Assembly (NCBI RefSeq): GCF_003634965.1
Contig: NZ_RBXP01000001.1
Span: 62,001-126,000, forward strand
Direction: 5' to 3'
From: Azonexus fungiphilus
GTDB lineage: Bacteria; Pseudomonadota; Gammaproteobacteria; Burkholderiales; Rhodocyclaceae
DNA: 64,000 nucleotides
Translations under genes and position numbers: made by a program
The notes under the pieces: generated by a model
Database searches by the model: none
The model's input: the letters and a program-made list of their open reading frames with translations, nothing else
What the model was told of the DNA's origin: nothing
Part shown: one piece after another, positions 54,218 through 61,709 of the stretch
Layout: the number at the start of each line of letters is the position of its first letter
Position numbering within the stretch: the stretch's first letter is position 1

Positions 54218-55158
54218 CGCGGGCTGCTCCGGAAGCGGTCGACGAAGCGCCCGATCCAGCCGCCGCTGCGCACGTGCGGCGGATGGATGTCGGCCACCAG
54301 CGCCTTCTGCAGGGTGAATACGCTCTGCGGGCGGTAGAGGTGGTTGAGGTTGAGGCACCAGTCGATGATCTCCAGCAGGCGATCCGAGAACTGGCCTTCC
54401 CAGCGCACCATCGCCGGCGTCAGCGTGTCCTTCTTCAGGCGCTCGTCGGCCGGCTGCGGGGCCGAGCCGGCGAGGCAGGCGTACATCGAGGCGCCGACGC
54501 TGTAGATGTCGCTCCACGGCCCGAGTTCCTTGCGGTTGCCGTAGTGCTCGGGCGAGGCGAAGCCGGGCGTGTACATCGGCTTGAGCATCGGCTGGTCGCT
54601 GGCCAGGGTCTGGCGGGCGGCGCCGAAGTCGATCAGCACCGGCGAGTTGTCGCCGCGCAGGTAGATGTTCGACGGTTTCAGGTCGAGGTGCAGCAGCTTG
54701 TGCGAGTGCACTTCGCGCAGGCCGTTGAGCATGCGCGTGAATACGCCGCGGATGAAACGTTCGGAAACGTGGCCCTGGTGCTTGTGGATGAATTCCTGCA
54801 GGGTTCTGCCGCGCTCATATTCCATCACCATGTAGACGGTTTCGTTGGCGCGGAAGAAATTGAGCACGCGGATCACGTTCGGATGCGACAGCCGGGCCAG
54901 CGCGCGGCCTTCCTCGAAGAAACATTTCATGCCGTAGCGGAAGGCCCCGAGATGCTCCTCGCTGATGATCGGGCGGACGTCGCCCTTGGCGCGCAGGGCC
55001 AGGCTGTTGGGCAGATATTCCTTGATCGCGACCTGGCTGCCTTCGGGATCGTGGGCGAGGTAGACGATGGAAAAACCGCCGAGCGAGAGCTGGCGTTCTA
55101 TCGTGTATTCCTCTAGCTGGTGGCCGCCAGGCAGCGGGTGGTTGGCTTGTTGCGCCAT
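54214..55158 (-). CDS. Serine/threonine protein kinase
   Basis: 314 residues, cytoplasmic Hanks-type kinase with no membrane helix. LSLGGFSIVYLA (Gly loop), VAIKEYLP (ATP Lys), FFEEGRALARLSHPNVIRV (alpha-C Glu), catalytic loop LLHLDLKPSNIYL (HLD in place of HRD), DFGAARQTL (metal Asp), FASPEHY (APE). The missing Arg of HRD suggests a non-RD kinase that does not need activation-loop phosphorylation. Partner of the PP2C gene; divergent from yicC across 77 bp. Confidence 0.93.
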   Translation of the reverse strand: MAQQANHPLPGGHQLEEYTIERQLSLGGFSIVYLAHDPEGSQVAIKEYLPNSLALRAKGDVRPIISEEHLGAFRYGMKCFFEEGRALARLSHPNVIRVLNFFRANETVYMVMEYERGRTLQEFIHKHQGHVSERFIRGVFTRMLNGLREVHSHKLLHLDLKPSNIYLRGDNSPVLIDFGAARQTLASDQPMLKPMYTPGFASPEHYGNRKELGPWSDIYSVGASMYACLAGSAPQPADERLKKDTLTPAMVRWEGQFSDRLLEIIDWCLNLNHLYRPQSVFTLQKALVADIHPPHVRSGGWIGRFVDRFRSSPR

Positions 55159-55235
55159 CGATCTCGCGGTTATGATGCAATCGCAGGCATTGTCGGGCGT
55201 GTCGTCCGACCTGTAAAGCTGGAGAAGAAGCCCCG

Positions 55236-56102
55236 ATGATTTGCAGCATGACCGGATATGCAGTGAAAACCCGCGACCTGGCGCGCGGTACGCTGCAATT
55301 GGAAGTAAAAAGCGTCAATTCCCGCTATCTGGATTTCCACTTTCGCATCGTCGACGACCTGCGTGCGATGGAAATGCCGCTGCGCGAGCTGCTCGCCGCC
55401 CGCCTCAACCGCGGCAAGGTCGAATGCCGGCTCTCCTTCCACCCGGCGGCGGCTCGTGGCGATCAGCTGCAGCTCAACGGCGAACTGCTCGGCGCGCTGC
55501 GCGAGCTCGGCGCCCAGGTCCGCGCCAGCCAGCCCGACGCGGCGCCGCTGTCGGTCAATGAAATCCTCCGCTGGCCGGGGATGTTCGGCGAGCAGGGGAT
55601 CGATTTTGCCGCGCTCGGTCCGGACGTGCTGGCGCTGGCCCGCGAGGCCCTCGACGACTTCACCGCGACGCGGGCCCGCGAGGGTGAAAAACTGGCGGCG
55701 ATGATCGTCGACCGTGTCAATGCCATGCGCGCCATCGTCGCCGACGTCGCGCCGCGCATTCCCGAAGCCCAGGCCGCCTTCGCCGACAAGCTGCGGCAGC
55801 GCCTGCAGGACGCCCTGGGCAACGCCAGCGACGACCGCATCCTGCAGGAAGTCGCCGTGTTCGCCACGCGCATCGACGTTGCCGAGGAACTGTCGCGGCT
55901 CGGCGCCCACCTCGGCGAAGTCGAGCGGGTGCTCAAGGCCGGCGGCGCCTGCGGCAAGCGCCTCGATTTCCTGATGCAGGAGCTCAACCGCGAAGCCAAC
56001 ACGCTCGCCTCGAAGTCGGCAGTGACCGAAGTCTCGCAGGCTGCGATGGAGCTCAAGCTGCTGATCGAGCAGATGCGCGAGCAGATCCAGAATCTGGAAT
56101 AG
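55236..56102 (+). CDS. yicC: YicC-family endoribonuclease
   Basis: 288 residues; starts MICSMTGYAVKTRDLARGTLQLEVKSVNSRYLDFHFR and ends GKRLDFLMQELNREANTLASKSAVTEVSQAAMELKLLIEQMREQIQNLE, both invariant in the family. E. coli YicC is an RNase implicated in small-RNA turnover. The C terminus is complete, so the element following it has not disrupted the gene, or has restored its 3' end during integration. Confidence 0.96.
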   Translation: MICSMTGYAVKTRDLARGTLQLEVKSVNSRYLDFHFRIVDDLRAMEMPLRELLAARLNRGKVECRLSFHPAAARGDQLQLNGELLGALRELGAQVRASQPDAAPLSVNEILRWPGMFGEQGIDFAALGPDVLALAREALDDFTATRAREGEKLAAMIVDRVNAMRAIVADVAPRIPEAQAAFADKLRQRLQDALGNASDDRILQEVAVFATRIDVAEELSRLGAHLGEVERVLKAGGACGKRLDFLMQELNREANTLASKSAVTEVSQAAMELKLLIEQMREQIQNLE

Positions 56103-56150
56103 TGCATCACGTCATTTCATGTGATCTCATGGCATCACGCCACCCTTCAA

Positions 56151-56183
56151 CGAGCCGCTATTCACGCGGCTTTTTTATTTTAT
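56151..56183 (+). terminator. Terminator after yicC
   Basis: AGCCGC, 7-nt loop TATTCAC, GCGGCT and a T-rich tail (T6 A T4). It lies 50 nt beyond the yicC stop and before the integrase. Confidence 0.8.
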
Positions 56184-56218
56184 GGCGTTGCAGGTTGTCG
56201 CATGAAAGCGCAGAATTT

Positions 56219-56275
56219 GTGTGCACCCCTCTGTGAACACCGGGGTGCACATAGGCACAAAATAGGGGTGCACAC
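56219..56275. repeat. Inverted repeat cluster GTGCACCCC before the integrase
   Basis: GTGTGCACCCCT (56219-56230) and its exact reverse complement AGGGGTGCACAC (56264-56275) flank a third 9-bp copy GGGGTGCAC (56242-56250). It ends 12 nt before the integrase ATG, so it is a likely site for the integrase, an excisionase or a repressor. Confidence 0.7.
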
Positions 56276-56287
56276 GGAGAGGGATTC

Positions 56288-57565
56288 ATGGGCAAGCTGA
56301 CAGATGTACAGATCCGGTCTTGGATCAAGCTGGGGGAGCGATTCGAGCAGCGCGGGGATGGGGATGGTTTGTACCTCTGTTACCGCGAGAGCTATGCCAT
56401 CCCTGTCTGGAAATTCCGCTACCGCCTGGCAGGAAAGCAGCGGATCATGAATATTGGCAGCTATGGTCAGCTATCACTGGCGGATGCTCGAAAAACCGCA
56501 AAGGAAATGTCGGCGCGTGTCGCCCTTGGGTATGACGTGGCTGGCGAAAAGCAGGACCGCAAGCGTGAGGCCATCGCTAAAATTGAGGCGGAAAAGAACG
56601 CTTGGACTGTTGCGAAGCTGGCCGACGAGTATTTCGAGCGAGTCATCTTGGGGCGCTGGAAACACCCCAACATCGTGCGGTCTAGGATCGAGAACGACAT
56701 CAAGCCGGTCCTCGGTAAGAAAAAAGCGGAAGATGTTCGGCCCCGTGACATTGACGAGATGCTTCAGATCATTATTAAGCGGGGGGCTCCGACCATAGCA
56801 AACGATGTTCTCCGGTGGTGCAAACGGATGTTTGACTTCGGGATCAAGCGACATGTCCTTGAACACAATCCCGCTGCGGCGTTTGACCCATCAGATGCAG
56901 GCGGCAAGGAGGTTGCGCGTGACCGTTGGCTGAACCGTGAGGAGATTGCTGCTCTTTTCCAGGCCATGAGAGAAAAAGCAGGCGCTTTCACCATCGAGAA
57001 CCACTATGCGGTGCGTCTTCTCTTGCTGCTTGCGGTACGAAAAGAAGAGTTGATTGCTGCGCCGTGGCGCGAATTTGATCTGGAGAAAGGGGTTTGGCAT
57101 TTGCCGGAGGAGCGAACTAAAACGAGCGTGGGAATTGATATTCCTTTACCTCCGCTGGCATTGGAAACCTTGCATGAATTGAAGCGGTTGGCTGGTGGTA
57201 GTGCTTATGTATTCCCCGCGCGCAAAATGCAAAATCGGATGATTCCGCACATCGACCTGAACACACTTAACGCCGCTCTTTCCAAGCACATCAAACCGAA
57301 ACTAAAGGATGTGCCGAACTTCACTATCCACGACTTTCGTCGGACTGCACGGACCCATCTTGCGGCATTGGGTGTTGATCCGTTTGTCGCCGAACGTTGT
57401 CTTAATCATAAGCTGAAGGGGGTAGAAGGGATCTATAACCGACATGATTATTTTGATGAGCGGAAGAAGGCTTTAGAGATGTGGGCGCGACTCCTGTCGG
57501 CTTTAGAGGATGGTCGCGCTGATTACAATGTTGTGCCTTTGAAGAAAGAGATTGCCGCCGCCTGA
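56288..57565 (+). CDS. int: P4-type tyrosine recombinase (integrase)
   Basis: 425 residues. N-terminal DUF4102 arm-binding domain (GDGDGLYLCYRESYAIPVWKFRYRLAGKQRIMNIGSYGQLSLADARKTA), central SAM-like domain, and catalytic domain with Arg in LLLLAVRKEEL, HDFRRTARTHLAALG (H-x-x-R), CLNHKLKG (His) and IYNRHDY (Tyr nucleophile). All five active-site residues are there, so it looks functional. Adjacent to the yicC 3' end and followed by foreign-looking genes, it marks the left end of an integrative element. Confidence 0.95.
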   Translation: MGKLTDVQIRSWIKLGERFEQRGDGDGLYLCYRESYAIPVWKFRYRLAGKQRIMNIGSYGQLSLADARKTAKEMSARVALGYDVAGEKQDRKREAIAKIEAEKNAWTVAKLADEYFERVILGRWKHPNIVRSRIENDIKPVLGKKKAEDVRPRDIDEMLQIIIKRGAPTIANDVLRWCKRMFDFGIKRHVLEHNPAAAFDPSDAGGKEVARDRWLNREEIAALFQAMREKAGAFTIENHYAVRLLLLLAVRKEELIAAPWREFDLEKGVWHLPEERTKTSVGIDIPLPPLALETLHELKRLAGGSAYVFPARKMQNRMIPHIDLNTLNAALSKHIKPKLKDVPNFTIHDFRRTARTHLAALGVDPFVAERCLNHKLKGVEGIYNRHDYFDERKKALEMWARLLSALEDGRADYNVVPLKKEIAAA

Positions 57566-57592
57566 ATCGGAGGGGCTTTGGGCGGCAGGATT

Positions 57593-58753
57593 TTATAAAA
57601 GGGGGTTGTTGTCCTGAGGCTTAATCGAAGGGGGACTGCGTCTCAACCCCTTGACTGCCCCCCTAACCAGCTGAGTTACCCATTCAGCCAGTTCAGCAAT
57701 CGTCATCGGCGGCGTCATCTTCATGTCTTCCTGCAAGTCGAGGCTGGCAAAAAAATATGGCTCGTTCGATGCTTCCCAGTGCTGCTCGGTCAAGTTTTCC
57801 TGAAGCTTCTGAAACAGCGGTAATGGCAAGGACGTTTCGTGCTGAATCAGCATTTCAAGCTGCAGTCCTTTCTCCCACGATGACTGGCGAATACTGGCCG
57901 ACGTTGTTCCTGGTACGGTTTCACCAAATAACGAACGATCCGGGAGAATCATCAATCCCGCTTGCTCGAATCTAAGCCGTTGCCGCTCGTCGAGGATCAG
58001 TTGCCAGTTGAACTCGCGCAACACTTCCTCCCTGAGTTTTGCTTCCAGTTCGTTCTTCAGCATGTTCCAGGCAATCAGGCGAAGCTCAGGGTTGTCGTCG
58101 GTCGCCATTGCCAGCTTTTCGTAGTACCAGATCGTCACGTCGATGGTGCTCAGTGATTCACCCACCAGCGGTGAAATCCTGCCAAACGTATCGACCAGTA
58201 CCTTTTCAGAAATACGTTTGCCGACGACGCGCTTGGCAAAGTTGATGACCCAGACGTCGGGCTTCAGGGCATCAATGCCACACCGGATTCTGAGCCATTC
58301 CCAGACGGCAATTCCTAGCCCTTTCACCTTACCCTTGAAATCACCCTCAAATGTGGCTGTCTTGATCCAGGCATGAAGGGAGGGTTGGTCGGTAACGCCA
58401 ATCGACTCGAAGAAATCCAGCAGTCGTCGCAGCAGCTCAATGCGTGTCCAGTGCCGGTTGGACCAAAGAAACATCGCGGCTGCTTCATTGCCGTTCCTGT
58501 CGTTGGGAAACTTGGCAAGCAAGGCTTTCAATTGATGGTGGTCATTGATGTGCTGCTGCCTTTGCACCTGCAACTGAAAGAAATTCAGCGCATTGATGAC
58601 CACAGGCTCCTGAATATGAAAGTTCAGCACGGTGTGCATCACGTCTTCAAGATAGTCGGTTTCCCATTTGGTTGGTCGTATGAACGGCAGGCCCGCAACG
58701 GCAACTGCCAGCTTGGTAAATTCATCATCAGTCAGTTCGATTTGTTTTTTCAT
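57593..58753 (-). CDS. HhH-GPD-like protein of unknown function
   Basis: 386 residues. About residues 110-230 carry a helix-hairpin-helix DNA-glycosylase-like pattern: NEAAAMFLWSNRHWTRIELLRRLLDFF, then FKGKVKGLGIAVWEWLRIRCGIDALKPDVWVINFAKRVVGKR, where KPDVWV occupies the place of the catalytic PxDxHV segment (Asp kept). The C-terminal 150 residues are unassigned. Known relatives are uncharacterised and occur in mobile or chromosomal islands. Last gene of the minus-strand operon; strong GGAG before the ATG. A repair or modified-base role is a guess. Confidence 0.7.
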   Translation of the reverse strand: MKKQIELTDDEFTKLAVAVAGLPFIRPTKWETDYLEDVMHTVLNFHIQEPVVINALNFFQLQVQRQQHINDHHQLKALLAKFPNDRNGNEAAAMFLWSNRHWTRIELLRRLLDFFESIGVTDQPSLHAWIKTATFEGDFKGKVKGLGIAVWEWLRIRCGIDALKPDVWVINFAKRVVGKRISEKVLVDTFGRISPLVGESLSTIDVTIWYYEKLAMATDDNPELRLIAWNMLKNELEAKLREEVLREFNWQLILDERQRLRFEQAGLMILPDRSLFGETVPGTTSASIRQSSWEKGLQLEMLIQHETSLPLPLFQKLQENLTEQHWEASNEPYFFASLDLQEDMKMTPPMTIAELAEWVTQLVRGAVKGLRRSPPSIKPQDNNPLL

Positions 58754-58776
58754 TTTTAAGACTCCAGATAAGGAAA

Positions 58777-58798
58777 CGGCCAGCGCGATGGCTGGCCG
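58777..58798. repeat. Hairpin in the leader of the HhH-GPD-like gene
   Basis: 8-bp perfect stem CGGCCAGC/GCTGGCCG with a 6-nt loop, located 24 nt upstream of the ATG in the gap after the protease gene. No T-run follows, so more likely an mRNA-stability or processing hairpin than a terminator. Confidence 0.5.
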
Positions 58799-58828
58799 AG
58801 TGGTTCAAGGGTTATTGAGAGGAATTGA

Positions 58829-59467
58829 TTAGTCGAGAATGGCTACCGCTTCACGCATGGTCGGTATCAAGCACAGGGCATCACACAACAGGACTTTCAT
58901 GGCGGTGTTGGCTGACTCGTAGCGAAGCCAACCCCGTCGACCTGCATTGAGTGTGATGGTCGCGTTCCAGGGCAGCATCGGCAGTGGGGGTATGGCAGGA
59001 TCGAGCAGCAATAGCTTTTCCTCGGTGTTGCCTTCGCGTTTGCCAATACCCACGGCCAGCGCCCAGTGATCCAGGCTGAGTGCCGGGTTCTGAATGCCAA
59101 CAATGCACAGGCCGTCGACATACAACGTGGCCGCTACATCGTTAGCCGGGTGCTTGTTGATGACCGTGCACGACACATGGTCTCGATAGGGCTTCAGGAA
59201 GGATGCTAAACGATGCGGTTTGCTGCCTTTGAAGTAGTAGGGCGATGCAGATCGCCAGAAACTGCCCAAAGCATTTTTACGCTTGGCTTTGCTCAAACCC
59301 AATTCCTTGCGATGTACCAGGCCCAATATCATCAAGGCCATCAGCATTGAGTGGTGGCCGCAAGCACCGTCCAAATCGCTTTGCTGCAAATGCAGCGGTG
59401 CATCATCGACCATGGGGCCTTCTAGGGTGGCCGTGAGCTTCGGATGCCACCGATAAACGTGGCTCAT
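58829..59467 (-). CDS. Papain-like (C39-type) cysteine protease-like protein
   Basis: 212 residues; no signal peptide or membrane helix. HLQQSDLDGACGHHSMLMALMIL places an oxyanion Gln (28/29) seven residues before a candidate nucleophile Cys36. LSLDHWALAVGIG supplies His134 and KLLLLDPAIPP Asp156, the order and sequence context of C39-like and related papain-fold peptidases. The substrate is unknown. The absence of a transporter or leader peptide gene argues against bacteriocin processing. Sits between Gp157-like and HhH-GPD-like genes in one operon. Confidence 0.6.
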   Translation of the reverse strand: MSHVYRWHPKLTATLEGPMVDDAPLHLQQSDLDGACGHHSMLMALMILGLVHRKELGLSKAKRKNALGSFWRSASPYYFKGSKPHRLASFLKPYRDHVSCTVINKHPANDVAATLYVDGLCIVGIQNPALSLDHWALAVGIGKREGNTEEKLLLLDPAIPPLPMLPWNATITLNAGRRGWLRYESANTAMKVLLCDALCLIPTMREAVAILD

Positions 59468-59545
59468 TGACGTTTCTCCAGGCAATAAAAAGCCTCGGCA
59501 CCAACGAATGGCACCTTGGCCTTCTGAGTTGTTAAGGGATTGCTG

Positions 59546-60040
59546 CTACTTGATGGACAGCCGCCGACCACGCTCCAGGTGAGCGCCGGGAATGATTTCG
59601 CCATCGAGCAGGGCTCTGCGTACTTCGTCCTTACGAACGCTGATGATGGTTTCCTCGACTTTGAAAGTGTTGGGAATGGCATCCTCATCATCGAGTACAG
59701 CGCGTGGAGGGCAGTCACACACTTTGACGACGAACTCAGGCGACGACACTTCCGAAATGCCTGTCGCCAGCAAGTTCGACAACAAGTACTGCCGCATCCA
59801 TTCGAGACGGTTTTCGAGGCTTTTGCGTCTGACGCTCATGCGTTTTTCAGCAGCACGAACCATGTCAGTTTCCCCCTCGAACTGGAGAATCATGGCGGCA
59901 ACGTTCCATGCTTTTTCTTCGATTTCACCGGAGGCACCTTCGAGCGTATCGGCAATCACTTCGTCGGGAAGCTCCTGGTCGACCATGGCTTTGGCAAGAG
60001 CCAAATATTCGTCGGCCAACCTGTATAGGGGCTTATTCAT
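59546..60040 (-). CDS. Siphovirus Gp157-family protein
   Basis: 164 residues. MNKPLYRLADEYLALAKAMVDQELPDEVIADTLEGASGEIEEKAWNVAAMIL followed by RRKSLENRLEWMRQYLLSNLLATGI and a terminal VRRALLDGEIIPGAHLERGRRLSIK exactly follow the Gp157 layout: helical coiled-coil N half and small basic C half. In phages these genes sit with recombination proteins, and some confer resistance to other phages. Start has GAGG at good distance; it overlaps the preceding gene by 8 bp. Confidence 0.85.
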   Translation of the reverse strand: MNKPLYRLADEYLALAKAMVDQELPDEVIADTLEGASGEIEEKAWNVAAMILQFEGETDMVRAAEKRMSVRRKSLENRLEWMRQYLLSNLLATGISEVSSPEFVVKVCDCPPRAVLDDEDAIPNTFKVEETIISVRKDEVRRALLDGEIIPGAHLERGRRLSIK

Positions 60041-61055
60041 TATTTCCTCCCTGAGCGTTGGCAAATGTTTTTTCAGCTTCTGCCCAGCTTTCGAGCCGTT
60101 TCAGTAGGGTCAAACATTGTTTGCCGGAAAGCTCATCAAGCTGAGTGACATTGCCTTTGGTGGTTTTGTATAACCACGCCAACACACGCTTCTCGGAGAA
60201 CTTGAATTTGGCGATTTGCTGTCGCAATGCAGCAAGTTCCTCACGGCTGATGGTTGTATCGGTTGCAACAGTTGCAGTCGTTGCTACGTTTTCCGCATTC
60301 GGCTGCAACGGTGGTGGTGCTTCGTCAACCAGTGGCTTGTCCTCAAGGTCCTGGGAGTAGCACTCCGATAATCCTGCAAGCCTGAGCGTTGCGTCTATGT
60401 GGGCACTTTTCTCCACCATCTTTAGCGTCTTATTTGCATCCCCATAATCCTGGCTGAGATTACGCGCACCGACACCTTCTGCAACAACGCGACCTTGGGC
60501 ATCTCTCAGTTCGCAGCGCAACATAACGGTGGTTAGCGTCGTACCGTTCAACACAGCTTGCTCGTAGTCGGGTAGCGATGGGTAATGCACGGTCATGCCC
60601 AACATGCCGGTGATTTTCTCGGCGCCCGGCTTGAATAGCGATGGATTTTTCGACCAGTGATTTGGATCGCCACAATCCTTGAGCCTGCCTTGCTTGGCGA
60701 AGGAACAGCGATCCTTGCTGACCACATGAATACGGCCATAGTCGACACCATCCACAAGTGCTGACCGTAGCCATTCCATTAGTAGTTCGCGGTTTTGTTT
60801 GCGCCGTTCCAACCCTGCCGCAAAATGTTCTGCTGGCAAATCTAACGGCGAAACCGTGATGACACCATGAGTAGTTGAGCGTGGCACAGCGGCCGGGGCT
60901 GGCAATTGCTCGATGACCACGGGCTCCTGCTCGACGGCAATCGGTGTTTCATCTTCATCAGCAAGACGACGAATCACACGTCGGCCATTTCGACTGGCTT
61001 GTTGAGCAGCAGCGGCTTGAACATGACTATCACGAAGTTTGTCTGCAATCGCCAT
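60033..61055 (-). CDS. Possible DNA single-strand annealing protein, ICE/phage type
   Basis: 340 residues, not confidently assigned. The central part FKPGAEKITGMLGMTVHYPSLPDYE, RCELRDAQGRVVAEGVGARNLSQ and the segment ending KMVEKSAHIDATLRLAGLSECYSQDLED resembles the fold and the K-x-A...LRxxGL tail of Rad52/ERF-like annealing proteins found next to Gp157. An acidic/Ala-rich N terminus and a C-terminal helical domain (REELAALRQQIAKFKFSEKRVLAWLY) flank it. The start MAIADKLRD follows a GGAGGAG site, 2 nt after the upstream stop. Confidence 0.5.
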   Translation of the reverse strand: MAIADKLRDSHVQAAAAQQASRNGRRVIRRLADEDETPIAVEQEPVVIEQLPAPAAVPRSTTHGVITVSPLDLPAEHFAAGLERRKQNRELLMEWLRSALVDGVDYGRIHVVSKDRCSFAKQGRLKDCGDPNHWSKNPSLFKPGAEKITGMLGMTVHYPSLPDYEQAVLNGTTLTTVMLRCELRDAQGRVVAEGVGARNLSQDYGDANKTLKMVEKSAHIDATLRLAGLSECYSQDLEDKPLVDEAPPPLQPNAENVATTATVATDTTISREELAALRQQIAKFKFSEKRVLAWLYKTTKGNVTQLDELSGKQCLTLLKRLESWAEAEKTFANAQGGNNE

Positions 61056-61057
61056 GG

Positions 61058-61375
61058 CTAATACTCCTCCGGAAGTAAAAGCGTTGTCGTTGACCGATCC
61101 GCTTCGGTGATGATCCAAAGCTTCTGACTGGAACCGATTTCATAGCTAGACAGCAAACGGTAGCCATATCGCAATGCTGCTACATTGGCTTGCACGTCCT
61201 CTGGGTCGAGATCGCCCCAATCCCCTTGCCAGTGACGCGCAATGAACTCGAAGGGGGATAGTTCCAGTGCCTGCAGTAGGGCTACTGCGCCGGGTGTGGC
61301 ATACGTTTTACCGAGCGGGAAAAGTGTTTTCTCGGGTCGGCGATTGATAAAGCTGGGATGGCAAATGGCGGCCAT
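61058..61375 (-). CDS. Small ICE/plasmid-associated protein of unknown function
   Basis: 105 residues. TYATPGAVALLQALELSPFEFIARHWQGDWGDLDPEDVQANVAALRYGYRLLSSYEIGSSQKLWIITEADRSTTTLLLPEEY is a compact domain commonly seen on plasmids and integrative elements of beta- and gammaproteobacteria, where it has no known job. First gene of the operon; an AAGGAG ribosome site and an inverted-repeat region lie upstream. Confidence 0.75.
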   Translation of the reverse strand: MAAICHPSFINRRPEKTLFPLGKTYATPGAVALLQALELSPFEFIARHWQGDWGDLDPEDVQANVAALRYGYRLLSSYEIGSSQKLWIITEADRSTTTLLLPEEY

Positions 61376-61709
61376 GGTAGCTTCTCCTTGTGGTGAGGCT
61401 TCATCACACGGTTCGCACGAATGACCGTCGCCAAACTGAAATTCGTGCGAACCACCAGCACATGCTGCCCCCTGCCGACGAGCGACATAGCGTTGAAGCG
61501 AAGGAATGAAGCAAAACCAACCGGCGTGACTTGACCTGAGCGGTATTGCTCATGCTTGAAGTCGGTGAATTGGCTTGTTTCGGGGGGATGCCGACAGGTC
61601 GGCTAGAAGTAGCAAACGCCTTTGCGAAGGCGTCCATTGACAGCGATGTGCGTTTTTAGCTTAGCGCCAACACATTCGATTTGTCAACTAATCGTTTGAA
61701 ATCAGTCTT
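61376..61709. other. Gene-free stretch with inverted repeat
   Basis: 334 bp between the operon and the WYL gene. It holds the inverted repeat at 61411-61454 and AT-rich sequence near 61670-61690; a 77-codon minus-strand frame (61404-61637) there is Ser/Arg-rich and I do not consider it a gene. It probably carries the operon promoter. Confidence 0.5.
61411..61454. promoter_or_regulatory. 13-bp inverted repeat, probable operator of the cargo operon
   Basis: GGTTCGCACGAAT (61411-61423) and its exact reverse complement ATTCGTGCGAACC (61442-61454), 18 bp apart, 36 nt before the ATG of the operon. A fitting site for the neighbouring WYL regulator or for an element-specific repressor. Confidence 0.6.

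Noticed and set aside
56103..56287. A tRNA gene as integration target at the element's left end
   Set aside because: P4-type integrases often use tRNAs, so I looked for a cloverleaf here; there is only a yicC terminator and the GTGCACCCC repeats.
61404..61637. 77-codon minus-strand frame in the gap before the cargo operon
   Set aside because: Ser/Arg-rich, no ribosome site, and it contains the 13-bp inverted repeat; more likely regulatory DNA.
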